DNA from: Acidobacteriaceae bacterium
Lineage (GTDB): Bacteria; Acidobacteriota; Terriglobia; Terriglobales; Acidobacteriaceae
Assembly: GCA_003140075.1 (NCBI GenBank)
Contig: PLIO01000198.1
Coordinates: 1 to 49,232, forward strand
Direction: 5' to 3'
DNA length: 49,232 nt
Shown piece by piece: positions 39,701-47,828 of the stretch (its first letter is position 1; every line of letters starts with the position of its first letter). Position numbers and translations under genes: made by a program. The notes under the pieces are model-generated. The model was not told where the DNA came from, ran no database searches, and worked only from the letters and a program-made list of their open reading frames with translations.

Positions 39701-41098
39701 TTAGCGCCTGCCGCCGTGTCCGCCGCCACTGTGACCTCCACCGCTGCTGTGTCCACCGCTGGCATGTCCGCTAAAGTGTCCGCCACCGTGCGAACCGCCG
39801 AAGCCTCCATGCGAAGAGGATCCGTGCGACTCACCGCCGCGGCTGCCGCTGAATCCACCAGCGCGCGGCGCGCTTGATTCGCGTCCAGCGAAAGCTCGTT
39901 CGCCGCCGGAGAATCCCCGGTTGCCTGCGTAGGCTCGGTTACCTTCGGCACCCCGATCAACGCCTGCCCCGCGATTGCTGCCGGCGACGCCGTGGGACGC
40001 CCCCGCGTAACCTCGAGATGCGCCCGCATAACCGTGACCTGCGGCTGCGCCAAACCCGTGCGCATCGCGGCCCGCAAATCCGCGCGCTCCGAATCCGCCA
40101 CGCGCGGAAGAGAATCCTCGATAATTTCCGTGCGCAAAGGCGGCGTGGTTATAAAACGCTCCGCCACGGAAGGCCCAAGGGTGGCCACCGAAAAAGATTC
40201 CACCGTGGAAGCCCCAGCCGATACCCCATCCATGCCATCCCCAGCCGAAACCGAAGAACGGCGAGATCGGGAAGCCAAATCCAAACGACATGTACGGGCG
40301 GCCGACCCCCCACCACGGATAGAAACCAGGCCACAGGCCTACGGGATATCCGTACACATACGCCGGGTTGTAAGTGGGCACATACACCACATTCGGATCA
40401 GCCGGCTGGATGTCTACATTCGGCCCCTGCTCGTACACGCGCTCTTGCGGCGTACTCCGCAGATTGCCCGCGTCGTAAGCCTTGTGACGCATGTACTGGA
40501 TCGCCTGCATCACGTCATCCGGCTGGTTTTGATAGGCTTCGCCCAGCTCAGAGGTCCACGACAAATCCCTGTCCAAGTTCGCCAGCACAGTGGGAAACTC
40601 CACGAGAGACTTCACGCTTGGATCCCAATCCTGCCGGTCCGCTTCTTCGGCCAGATCCCGTCCCTTCAAATCCGGGTTCGCCCGTACCATCCGGTTCGCC
40701 TCTACAATCTGCGTTGGATACCCTGACGCGGCCAGTATCTGGGCCACGAGCGCATCCGGATACAACGCAATCGGAGCTACCAGCTTGTTCAACTGCTCCC
40801 GCGGCAACGGTGTGTACTGCCGTTGACCCGGCCCCGTTGGAGGCGGTGGCGCCTGGTCTCGGTATGTATCTTGATCTTGCGGGGTTGGAGGCGCGACACC
40901 CTGAGGCGCGCTCTGCTCCGGCGCATTGTATTGCGGCGCGGTCTGCTCTGCCGGTGGTGCCTGATCCACCTGAGCTCCCACAGCCGCCGAGGGCTTGTCC
41001 ATCGACTGGTCCTGCGCCCCCAAGGAAGTGCCAGTCCCGAGCGCCATTGCGCTCGTCAACACCGCGGTAAGAAGCGTTTTAGATAATTTGGTTTTCAT
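39701..41098 (-). CDS. DUF3300 exported protein with a Gly/His-rich tail
   Basis: I start at the ATG at 41098 (MKTKLSKTLLTAVLTSAMAL, a signal peptide), which has GGGGGAG shortly before it, giving 465 residues. A Pro/Gln-rich linker (about 35-95) precedes the DUF3300 domain (about 97-250, LVAPIALYPDALVAQILAAS and PTYNPAYVYG). Then comes an aromatic Gly/Trp/Phe stretch (WGWHGWGIGWGFHGG) and a long low-complexity Gly/Ser/His tail (SGGHSSGGGHSGGGHGGRR). DUF3300 proteins are exported and of unknown function. The His-rich end could bind metal ions, which would fit the neighbouring copper-type SCO genes; that is inference. Confidence 0.9.
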   Translation of the reverse strand: MKTKLSKTLLTAVLTSAMALGTGTSLGAQDQSMDKPSAAVGAQVDQAPPAEQTAPQYNAPEQSAPQGVAPPTPQDQDTYRDQAPPPPTGPGQRQYTPLPREQLNKLVAPIALYPDALVAQILAASGYPTQIVEANRMVRANPDLKGRDLAEEADRQDWDPSVKSLVEFPTVLANLDRDLSWTSELGEAYQNQPDDVMQAIQYMRHKAYDAGNLRSTPQERVYEQGPNVDIQPADPNVVYVPTYNPAYVYGYPVGLWPGFYPWWGVGRPYMSFGFGFPISPFFGFGWGWHGWGIGWGFHGGIFFGGHPWAFRGGAFYNHAAFAHGNYRGFSSARGGFGARGFAGRDAHGFGAAAGHGYAGASRGYAGASHGVAGSNRGAGVDRGAEGNRAYAGNRGFSGGERAFAGRESSAPRAGGFSGSRGGESHGSSSHGGFGGSHGGGHFSGHASGGHSSGGGHSGGGHGGRR

Positions 41099-41577
41099 AA
41101 TCTCCCCCAGAATTCCTGTTACTAGATTGAACACTGGGAATGGGGGAGAGTTCCGTTCTTTTTGATTGACTTACACTGGTTGATTTCGGCCAGGCGGTGG
41201 TGGATTTCGCGCAATCAATACGACTAGAGGCCAGACTGTAGTTTTTCTCCACTTACGGTAGCTGCGAGAAAAATATTAAAGTCGGGTTCTTACGTTTCCC
41301 CGGGTGTTGTGTACGCATTGATCTCCTCTAGAACGCAGTGTGTAGGCTTCGGCCATGTGCCAAACCGCGTTCGCGTTGGTGCCTGCGTGTGACGAACACG
41401 GGGTACCAAGCAGACTTTCTGGGCGGTGGTCGACTTACCGGAAGTCATCCATGAGCCCTTCAGCGCTTACTCGCGAGCCAGAAACGGGCTTCTCGGAACT
41501 CTGGGCTGGGTCGGCGTTCGTCGCCGCCGTGTTTCCCCGAGCCGACTTCTGGCCCGGGTTCCCCGGATTCCTAAACT
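41099..41577. other. Gene-free interval with a palindromic repeat
   Basis: No gene is seen between the DUF3300 start and the stop of the TMTC-like gene. Frames on the + strand (41355-41882 and 41426-41653) are shadows that cross the repeat. The right third is the repeat locus 41438-41557. Confidence 0.5.
41438..41557. repeat. Interspersed palindromic repeat, locus 5 (inverted pair, enlarged)
   Basis: CCGGAAGTCATCC (41438-41450) and CCAGAAACGGGCTTC (41478-41492) form the left side, and GAGCCGACTTCTGGCCCGG (41539-41557) the right. The centre is longer than at locus 4 (46 versus 16 bases). Both loci are preceded by GTGGTCGAC. Confidence 0.75.
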
Positions 41578-43512
41578 TCATCGCGAAGTTTCCAATCCCT
41601 CCAGCGCCACATGGGCTTCTGCCAGATTCGGATCAAGACTCAAAGCTCTCTGATACGAGATCAACGCTTCCGGCACCCGTCCCGCCGCCCGCTGCAGATT
41701 CCCCAGTTGGAGGTAGAGCTTCGCGTCCGGATGCTCGACAGCCACACGGGAAAGCGCAGCTATGGTTTCCTCCAAAGATGGCATCTTCTCTTCTTTGTCG
41801 ACTCGGGCAAGACCCTTCAGAGCATCCTGATCGCCGGGATCAATCTTCAGACATTCGTTGTAATAGTTTCGCGCAAGAGTAAATTGGCGCAACGCCCGGT
41901 ACACACCTCCCAGATTGAGCAATGCTCTCTTCCTCAAAAACTTGCTGCGCGCCACCTGCAGCGCTGCCTGATATTCCTTGATGGCTTCCTGCAGACTCCC
42001 TTGTGTCTCCCGGCAAAAGCCGAGGTCGATGTGTCCGAGAGCGTCTTCTGGATTAATGCGCACGGCATTCTGGAAATGCAGCCGCGCTTCTGTGGCGCAC
42101 TTTTGCCCGGTCGCCCGGAATGCCTCCTCCAGTTGGGCCGTTCCCACAATGTCCTCCGCCACGTAATTGTCCGGAGTCACTTGCAAGGAGTGCGTGAATA
42201 GTGCCTGGCTGCTTTCCCAGGTTTGCAGCTGCCTCCCGGTCAGAAAAGATAGTCCGAGGAGAACTGCACAAGCTGCCGCCACGCTCCACCGTGGCTCGAT
42301 GCGGATTGTCTGCGCCAGGTCCGCGAGGCCCCAAACGGCAGCTATGAAGATTCCCACATAGGGGAGGTAGGCATAGCGATCGGCCATTCCCTGATCGCCC
42401 ACCTGAACGATCCCAATCATCGGCACCAGTGTTCCCAAAAACCACAACCACCCGAATAACAAATAAGGTCGCGACCGCCGTCGCCGCCACACCAGAATGC
42501 TGACAGCAGTTAGGAATCCAAGGCACAAAGCCGCCTGCCAGATCGCCAGCCGCGAGCCTTGTGGCGCGTAGAAAACCGAAAGATGCACCGGCCAGACAGC
42601 CTTCCACAAGTACATCACATAAGAAAAAAGTGCGTTCACAACGCGGTCTCTCAGCGGAAAAGCCTCCATCGTCTGCAGGGCCACGCGGTGCTGCGCGATC
42701 ACCGTAACCGTGCCACTGGCCGCGCTCAGCGCAAACGGCGGCAGCTTTTCTCCGAGCAATCGAAGCGGCGGAAACTGAGGCAAAGGAAGTGTCTCCGAGG
42801 GGGATTGCCAATCCTTGATCCGTTGCAGCGGCCAGTAATCCATCAACACCAGAATGAACGGAAACGTGACTGCCATCGGTTTGGCGGCAAGTGCCAGCGC
42901 AAACAGCGCGTCCACACACCCATGCCGGCGGATGCCAGGTTTTCGCGCATACCAAAGATACGCCCAGAGTGCGAGCAGCAGAAACAACATGCTCAACACG
43001 GTTTTTCGCTCAGCCACCCAGGCCACGCTTTCAACATTGACCGGATGCAACCCAAACAGGAGGGCTACGATCAGGCTGCGCCCGATTTTGCCTGTAATGC
43101 GCGACAGTAGCAGAAACAAAATCACCGCGTCGATAGCATGCAGCAACAGGCTGGTAAAGTGGTGCCCTCCAGCATCCAGGCCGAAAAGTTCACAATCGAG
43201 GGCGTGCGACATCCAGGTAAGCGGATGCCAATTTGAGAACTGCATGGAAGTCAGCGCCCAGCGGAAGGTCCCGAGCGTAAGCCCTTGCTGAACTTGCCGG
43301 TTCTGGCTGACGTAGTCCACATCGTCATAGATAACAAAGGGATGGCTCAATGCCGGAAAATATACGGCAAAAACAACGACCGTCAGCAGCAGACAGAGCG
43401 CCCATGTACGCCACTGATCCCCTTGTGGGGAGCGCTGTACAGCGCCGCCGGTCTTGCGGCGCACTGGCCGCGACCCGGGCGTCGCCTTGCGTGAGATTGT
43501 TTTCTTAGGCAT
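41578..43512 (-). CDS. Multi-span membrane TPR protein, TMTC-like putative O-mannosyltransferase
   Basis: This 644-residue protein has a basic N-terminal tail, about ten hydrophobic spans (35-440) and a C-terminal TPR array (about 450-640, for example AIKEYQAALQVARSK and ALISYQRALSLDPN). The first periplasmic loop carries FVIYDDVDYVSQN, and later HPVNVESVAWVAERKTVLS, motifs of the TMTC/GT-C-like membrane proteins. Eukaryotic TMTC1-4 are O-mannosyltransferases; bacterial homologues are mostly uncharacterised, so activity here is inferred from family. The acidic pair in YDD is the likely catalytic or metal site. No sugar-handling gene is adjacent. It is the last gene before the right attachment-like repeat. 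Confidence 0.85.
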   Translation of the reverse strand: MPKKTISRKATPGSRPVRRKTGGAVQRSPQGDQWRTWALCLLLTVVVFAVYFPALSHPFVIYDDVDYVSQNRQVQQGLTLGTFRWALTSMQFSNWHPLTWMSHALDCELFGLDAGGHHFTSLLLHAIDAVILFLLLSRITGKIGRSLIVALLFGLHPVNVESVAWVAERKTVLSMLFLLLALWAYLWYARKPGIRRHGCVDALFALALAAKPMAVTFPFILVLMDYWPLQRIKDWQSPSETLPLPQFPPLRLLGEKLPPFALSAASGTVTVIAQHRVALQTMEAFPLRDRVVNALFSYVMYLWKAVWPVHLSVFYAPQGSRLAIWQAALCLGFLTAVSILVWRRRRSRPYLLFGWLWFLGTLVPMIGIVQVGDQGMADRYAYLPYVGIFIAAVWGLADLAQTIRIEPRWSVAAACAVLLGLSFLTGRQLQTWESSQALFTHSLQVTPDNYVAEDIVGTAQLEEAFRATGQKCATEARLHFQNAVRINPEDALGHIDLGFCRETQGSLQEAIKEYQAALQVARSKFLRKRALLNLGGVYRALRQFTLARNYYNECLKIDPGDQDALKGLARVDKEEKMPSLEETIAALSRVAVEHPDAKLYLQLGNLQRAAGRVPEALISYQRALSLDPNLAEAHVALEGLETSR

Positions 43513-44041
43513 TGCGCCAGTGGGGAATCACCACGGGTCAGCCCCTTATTCAGTCGCGAACTCTAATCCAATGTAATGGAAATCCGGCGCCAACGTCAGC
43601 AACCACCTAGGACAAACCGGCTGGGGAGGCGGGGGGAGTTCTGTGGAGGAACGTTTTGCGTCAAGGTGCAGGATTTTGCAGGGGTGCGCGGCTGCTGTAA
43701 ATCCCTGAACAACGTAAGGCTTGGAAATCGCTGGCCTATCAGTCCATTCAATCACGGCGATTCGTGCGCTCGCGAACTTCGTTTCGCTTGGTAAAGACAG
43801 CGTGTCGTGATCGGGTATGCAGTGTGCGTTTCAGTGCAGTTTGGCCTGGAATGGATTAAAAGGGCATTGCTCTACCAGCTGAGCTACGCGCCCATCCTTG
43901 TCCAAATAGTTTACCATTGCCCCTGCGTCAGACTTCTCGCTCCATGATGAGAGAGGAAGGAAATCGCTTGCAGGTCAACCTAGAGACAGGCCGCCGCCTG
44001 AGCCGGCGACGCAGCCGTAGCCGAGGTTCGGTGCTCACCGC
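43513..44041. other. Gene-free interval holding a tRNA-Lys fragment
   Basis: No gene is accepted. The interval contains the 39-bp tRNA-Lys 5'-half copy (43856-43894), which I read as the right end of the island, and the region upstream of the ROK kinase gene. Confidence 0.55.
43856..43894 (-). pseudogene. tRNA-Lys 5' half; right copy of the 39-bp direct repeat (putative attachment site)
   Basis: On the minus strand the sequence runs from the acceptor 5' strand GGGCGCG through the D-arm (GCTC AGCTGGTA GAGC) to the anticodon loop CTTTTAA and then stops matching. It equals 19800-19838 at 38 of 39 bases (one A/G difference in the D-loop). No 3' half follows, so it is not a tRNA gene. The exact break in the anticodon loop, a common recombinase crossover point, and the integrase pseudogene next to the other copy suggest site-specific integration. 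Confidence 0.8.
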
Positions 44042-45031
44042 ATGACGCCAGCCTCAGGAGACGAGTACGCCATCGGCGTGGATATCGGCGGGACAAAAGT
44101 AGCTGCCGGTCTGGTGAACGCCGCCGGCGAAATCATCCACCAAACGCGGACGCCCATGGTGGCAAATGACGCCGTCGCCGGTTTGGCTGCCGTCGTCGCA
44201 TCCATCGACTCGGTTCGAGCCGCAACCAAGCTTGACTCTGGGTCGGACGTTTCCGTTTCCGGCATTGGTATCTGCGCTCCTGGCCCGCTCGATCCGCGGA
44301 CGGGCGTTGTCATTAATCCTCCGAATCTTCCGGGCTGGCGCAATTTCCCGCTGGCCGCCAAGATTTCGAAGACCTATAGCTTGCCGGTTCGAGTCGATAA
44401 CGACGGCAACGCTGCTGCCTTGGCGGAGGCTCTATGGGGTGCAGGTCGCGATTATCGAAACGTCTTCTGTGCCACGATCGGCACGGGAATCGGAACCGGA
44501 ATCGTGTTCGATCACCACATCTATCATGGCCGCACCGGTGCCGCAGCCGAGGGCGGACACATGACCATCGACTACCGCGGCCCGCGCTGTGGGTGCGGCA
44601 AACTTGGTTGCATCGAAGTACTGGCGTCCGGTCCCGCCATTGCCCGCAGAGCTTCCGAAAAAATCGCGTCCGGGCGTTCCTCGACTATCGCGGACCAGGT
44701 AGCAGGCCGTCTTGAGCGGATCACCGGTGAGATGGTGGGCCAGGCTTACCTTGCAGGAGATCCGCTCGCCAAGGAAGTCTTGCAAGACACAGTGTTGGTT
44801 TTGACCGCTTGGTTAGGAAACATCGTGGATCTGCTCGAACCTGATGTCATGATTATCGGTGGCGGCGCAGCTTCCATGCTGCAACCCTTCTTTCCAGAAA
44901 TAGAAAACCAGCTTCCCCATTGGTGCGTGAATTCGCATTGCCAGGAAATCCCTCTGGTAATAGCCCGCTATGGCGCCGATGCTGGCATCGCCGGCGGTGC
45001 CGCGCTTTGCCGCTCTATTTCCGCAACGTAA
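44042..45031 (+). CDS. ROK-family sugar kinase (glucokinase-like)
   Basis: This 329-residue cytoplasmic enzyme has the ROK pattern: phosphate loop VDIGGTKVAAG (13-23), catalytic Asp121 in VDNDGNAAALAEA, the GTGIGTGIV loop, EGGHMTID for sugar contact, and the zinc-site motif CGCGKLGCIE. The EGGH form and the lack of an N-terminal helix-turn-helix indicate a kinase, not a repressor. Glucose is the most likely substrate, but ROK kinases for N-acetylglucosamine, mannose or fructose share these motifs. The ribosome-binding site is weak. It is convergent with the KdsC-type gene. Confidence 0.92.
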   Translation: MTPASGDEYAIGVDIGGTKVAAGLVNAAGEIIHQTRTPMVANDAVAGLAAVVASIDSVRAATKLDSGSDVSVSGIGICAPGPLDPRTGVVINPPNLPGWRNFPLAAKISKTYSLPVRVDNDGNAAALAEALWGAGRDYRNVFCATIGTGIGTGIVFDHHIYHGRTGAAAEGGHMTIDYRGPRCGCGKLGCIEVLASGPAIARRASEKIASGRSSTIADQVAGRLERITGEMVGQAYLAGDPLAKEVLQDTVLVLTAWLGNIVDLLEPDVMIIGGGAASMLQPFFPEIENQLPHWCVNSHCQEIPLVIARYGADAGIAGGAALCRSISAT

Positions 45032-45084
45032 GAGGTTAGCCTCCAGCCTCGCGGGAATTGGTCTCTTTTTTTCGCGCCGGCGAA

Positions 45085-45642
45085 TTATGCCCGCGCCTTG
45101 TCGATGATTGCTTCCCAGATGCCTTTGGATTTGAGAACAAGTTCAACGGCTTCGCGGATCGCGCCGTGCCCGGCCAGAGTCTTCGTGGTGTAGTGTGCGG
45201 CCTGTTTGACTTCTGGCACGGCATCGCCCACCGCTACGGCGAGGCCGGCGCGGCGCATCAGGGGAATGTCCGGAAGATCGTCACCGATGTAGGCGACAGC
45301 AGAATCGGGAACTCCCGCCTTTTGCAGGATTTCTTCATAGGCCGGCATCTTCACCGGCTGTTTCATGTAGATAAATTCCATTTTCATTTCGTGCGCGCGG
45401 CGAAGGAGTGCAGCGCTTTCGCGACCGGTGATACAGCCGGTACGCAGGCCGGCGGTCTGCGCCAGGGCTAGGCCTTGACCGTCGTGCGCGTTAAACGTTT
45501 TGATTTCGAGGGCGGTGCCGTCGGTTTGCGAAAGCAGGATGACGCTGCCGTCCGTCATGGTGCCGTCCACGTCCATGAGAAGCAATTTGATTTGTGCGGC
45601 GCGCTTCTTAAGTGCAGGAGAGATCTTAGAAACACTCGCCAA
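45085..45642 (-). CDS. kdsC: 3-deoxy-D-manno-octulosonate 8-phosphate phosphatase, KdsC type
   Basis: I place the start at the TTG at 45642 because GGAGG (45649-45653 in complement) lies six bases before it, giving 185 residues, the normal size; the open frame runs 25 codons further with unlikely sequence. This is a HAD phosphatase of the small C0 class: LLMDVDGTMTDG holds the nucleophile Asp24 and general acid Asp26, CITGRESAAL is motif II, Lys in MKQPVKMPAY may be motif III, and YIGDDLPDIPLM is motif IV. KdsC removes phosphate from Kdo-8-phosphate in lipopolysaccharide inner-core synthesis. No other Kdo gene is adjacent. Some relatives act on other sugar acids. Confidence 0.88.
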   Translation of the reverse strand: MASVSKISPALKKRAAQIKLLLMDVDGTMTDGSVILLSQTDGTALEIKTFNAHDGQGLALAQTAGLRTGCITGRESAALLRRAHEMKMEFIYMKQPVKMPAYEEILQKAGVPDSAVAYIGDDLPDIPLMRRAGLAVAVGDAVPEVKQAAHYTTKTLAGHGAIREAVELVLKSKGIWEAIIDKARA

Positions 45643-45794
45643 AGAAAACCTCCAAAGAAAATGGGTGAAGAGTGAGTCTAAGTCAAAACTGGTCCTGCGG
45701 CCACACCATCTGCCCACAAACTAAGAATTGACGAACGTATCCCAAAGGCGACCCTCCTGGTCGATCCTCTGCACGAGTACTATCCACAAGCACG

Positions 45795-45810
45795 TGTGAC
45801 AGGGATCACA
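45795..45810. promoter_or_regulatory. Perfect CRP/FNR-family palindrome upstream of the cytochrome genes
   Basis: TGTGACAGGGATCACA is a perfect TGTGA-N6-TCACA, the consensus of the CRP branch of the Crp/Fnr family. It is centred about 106 bases before the cytochrome c start and about 160 bases before the divergent kdsC start. Control of the cytochrome pair by cAMP or a redox-sensing relative is inferred from the site alone; no such regulator is in the window. Confidence 0.6.
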
Positions 45811-45908
45811 GAGCGTCCTGCCCTCCAGGGTGTTCAATATTGCTCAGTTTACGGGAGTGCCCTCGCTTTTAATGTGGGGGTAGAGAGAAACTCGACTGGA
45901 GCTTAGAG

Positions 45909-46232
45909 ATGAAGAGGATTGACGTGAAGGTGTTTACAATCGCAACAGCGCTGGCTGTTGTTCTCAGCGTTTCCTTATCCGCGCGCGCACAAGACGCGTC
46001 AGCGACTTTCAAATCTAAATGTGCGGGCTGCCATGGTGCTGACGGAACCGGTTCGGCGATGGGGAAGAAGATGGGCGCGCACGATTTTACAACTGCCGAC
46101 GTGCAAGGCATGTCGGATGCCCAGCTTACCGACATCATCACCAATGGCAAGAACAAGATGCCCAAGTATGGGTCTCTGAAGCCGGAAGAAATTCAGGGAT
46201 TGGTGGCTTACATCCGCACTCTAAAGAGGTAG
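45909..46232 (+). CDS. Exported monoheme cytochrome c
   Basis: This 107-residue protein has a signal peptide (to about ARAQ, residue 28) and a single class-I heme c domain: CAGCH (Cys38, Cys41, His42) and the axial Met84 in NKMPKYGSL, with the C-terminal helix EEIQGLVAYIRTLK. It is the size of small soluble periplasmic electron carriers. The multiheme membrane cytochrome gene begins 114 bp downstream on the same strand, so the two probably exchange electrons. GGAG lies a few bases before the ATG. Confidence 0.93.
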   Translation: MKRIDVKVFTIATALAVVLSVSLSARAQDASATFKSKCAGCHGADGTGSAMGKKMGAHDFTTADVQGMSDAQLTDIITNGKNKMPKYGSLKPEEIQGLVAYIRTLKR

Positions 46233-46346
46233 AACCAGTCCTGTGTCGAAAGACCAAGGATTTGCTGAGCGCGGGGGACAGTCCGCGGCCAGGTGGGAAG
46301 TGTGTGGGCGCAGCGCCGTAGAGGAAAGAGAGAGCGTAGCGTTCCT

Positions 46347-47795
46347 ATGACTCTGCAAGAACGAATTCGAGAATGGGCACAGCCCATCTATTTCCTGGGG
46401 CAGAATCCCATCACACTGACGGGCGCCGTGATCACCACGAGCACGGCGCTCACCACCATTGCCTTCTGGTTCTATGACATCTTCCTGCCGGGGCCGCCTC
46501 ATCCGTACATCGGCCTGCTGGTCTTTCTCGTCCTGCCTGGAGTTTTTGTACTCGGCCTGCTGCTGATTCCACTTGGCATCTGGCTGAGACGGACAAGTCT
46601 GCGCGGGACTGGGAATCTGCCAAGCTCTTATCCTGCCATCGATCTTCGGCTGCCGGTCGTGCGGCGTACTTTCGAGTGGGTCGCCTTCGCAACCATACTC
46701 AATCTCCTTATCGTCGGGACCGCATCCTACCGCGGCGTTGAGTACATGGATTCGACCAGTTTCTGCGGAACCACTTGTCACACCGTGATGGCGCCTGAGT
46801 ATTCGGCGTATCAGAATTCTCCGCACTCGCGGGTAGGTTGCGTGGAATGCCATATCGGACCCGGAGCGAGTTGGTTTGTACGAGCCAAGGTTACCGGCTT
46901 GCGGCAGGTCTACATGGTAACGTTCCACAACTATCCGCGCCCAATCCCGTCGCCGGTAGCTAATCTTCGTCCGGCGCGCGAGACCTGTGAGCAGTGTCAT
47001 TGGCCGCAACGCTTCACCGGCGACAAGTTCCTGGTGAATACCAGCTACAAGGAAGATGAAAAAAATACGCCGCAGACCGACGTACTACTGCTGAAAGTGG
47101 GCGGACGCACCTGGCAGGGATCGGTGGGCATCCACGGCCACCACCTTGCCGAAGGGGTCCGCATCCACTACATTTCCACCGACCCTGAGCGGCAGACGAT
47201 CCCGGTTGTGGATTACACCGACGACCGGGGAAAAACCACCGAATTTATCTCGACGGACGTCAAGCCCACCAAAGAACAATTAGACAAGGGCGAGCATCGC
47301 ACGATGGATTGCGTGGATTGCCACAATCGGCCCACCCATGCCTTCGACCTGCCCGAAAATGCCGTGGACAAGCAAATGTCACTCGGGCATATCAGCCCCG
47401 AGCTCCCCTACATCCGGAAAAAGGCGGTCGAGGTTCTCAAGGTGAACTATCCCACCCGTGATGTAGCCCGCCAGAACATCACCGGCGAGCTCAACAGTTT
47501 CTATCGCACGAATTATCCGCAGATCTATCAGACCCATCGCGCCCTTGTGCAGCAAGCCGGCGACGAGGTTGCTGCGATTTACCTGCGCAACATCTTTCCG
47601 GACATGCACCTGACCTGGGGGGCGCACCCAAATAATCTTGGCCACAATGATTCACCGGGCTGTTTCCGTTGCCACGACGGCAGTCATACCAGTGCCGATG
47701 GCCAGACAATCACTAACGATTGTTCGGCATGCCACCAGGTTCTGGCTGCGGAAGAAGAGAATCCCAAGATTCTCACGGACCTGGGAATGAAGTAA
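46347..47795 (+). CDS. Membrane-bound multiheme cytochrome c, NapC/NirT type
   Basis: I start at the ATG at 46347 (MTLQERIREWAQ), giving 482 residues; the frame extends 18 poor codons upstream. Three membrane spans lie at about 22-46, 55-80 and 110-128, followed by a periplasmic domain with six heme-binding motifs: CGTTCH (Cys140-Cys144-His145, a CX3CH form), CVECH, CEQCH, CVDCH, CFRCH and CSACH. The segment after the first heme (TVMAPEYSAYQNSPHS) is typical of NapC/NirT/NrfH-like quinol dehydrogenases. It would take electrons from menaquinol and pass them to periplasmic carriers such as the upstream cytochrome c. No terminal reductase gene follows, so the acceptor is unknown. Confidence 0.92.
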   Translation: MTLQERIREWAQPIYFLGQNPITLTGAVITTSTALTTIAFWFYDIFLPGPPHPYIGLLVFLVLPGVFVLGLLLIPLGIWLRRTSLRGTGNLPSSYPAIDLRLPVVRRTFEWVAFATILNLLIVGTASYRGVEYMDSTSFCGTTCHTVMAPEYSAYQNSPHSRVGCVECHIGPGASWFVRAKVTGLRQVYMVTFHNYPRPIPSPVANLRPARETCEQCHWPQRFTGDKFLVNTSYKEDEKNTPQTDVLLLKVGGRTWQGSVGIHGHHLAEGVRIHYISTDPERQTIPVVDYTDDRGKTTEFISTDVKPTKEQLDKGEHRTMDCVDCHNRPTHAFDLPENAVDKQMSLGHISPELPYIRKKAVEVLKVNYPTRDVARQNITGELNSFYRTNYPQIYQTHRALVQQAGDEVAAIYLRNIFPDMHLTWGAHPNNLGHNDSPGCFRCHDGSHTSADGQTITNDCSACHQVLAAEEENPKILTDLGMK

Positions 47796-47828
47796 GGTTC
47801 CCATTTAGCCAGGAGACTCAATTCCTCC

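Noticed and set aside
27613..41557. The palindromic repeats as a CRISPR array
   Set aside because: Copies are kilobases apart, in both orientations, with no regular spacing and no cas genes.
43856..43894. A second functional tRNA-Lys gene
   Set aside because: Only the 5' half to the anticodon loop is present; no 3' anticodon stem, T-arm or acceptor 3' strand follows.
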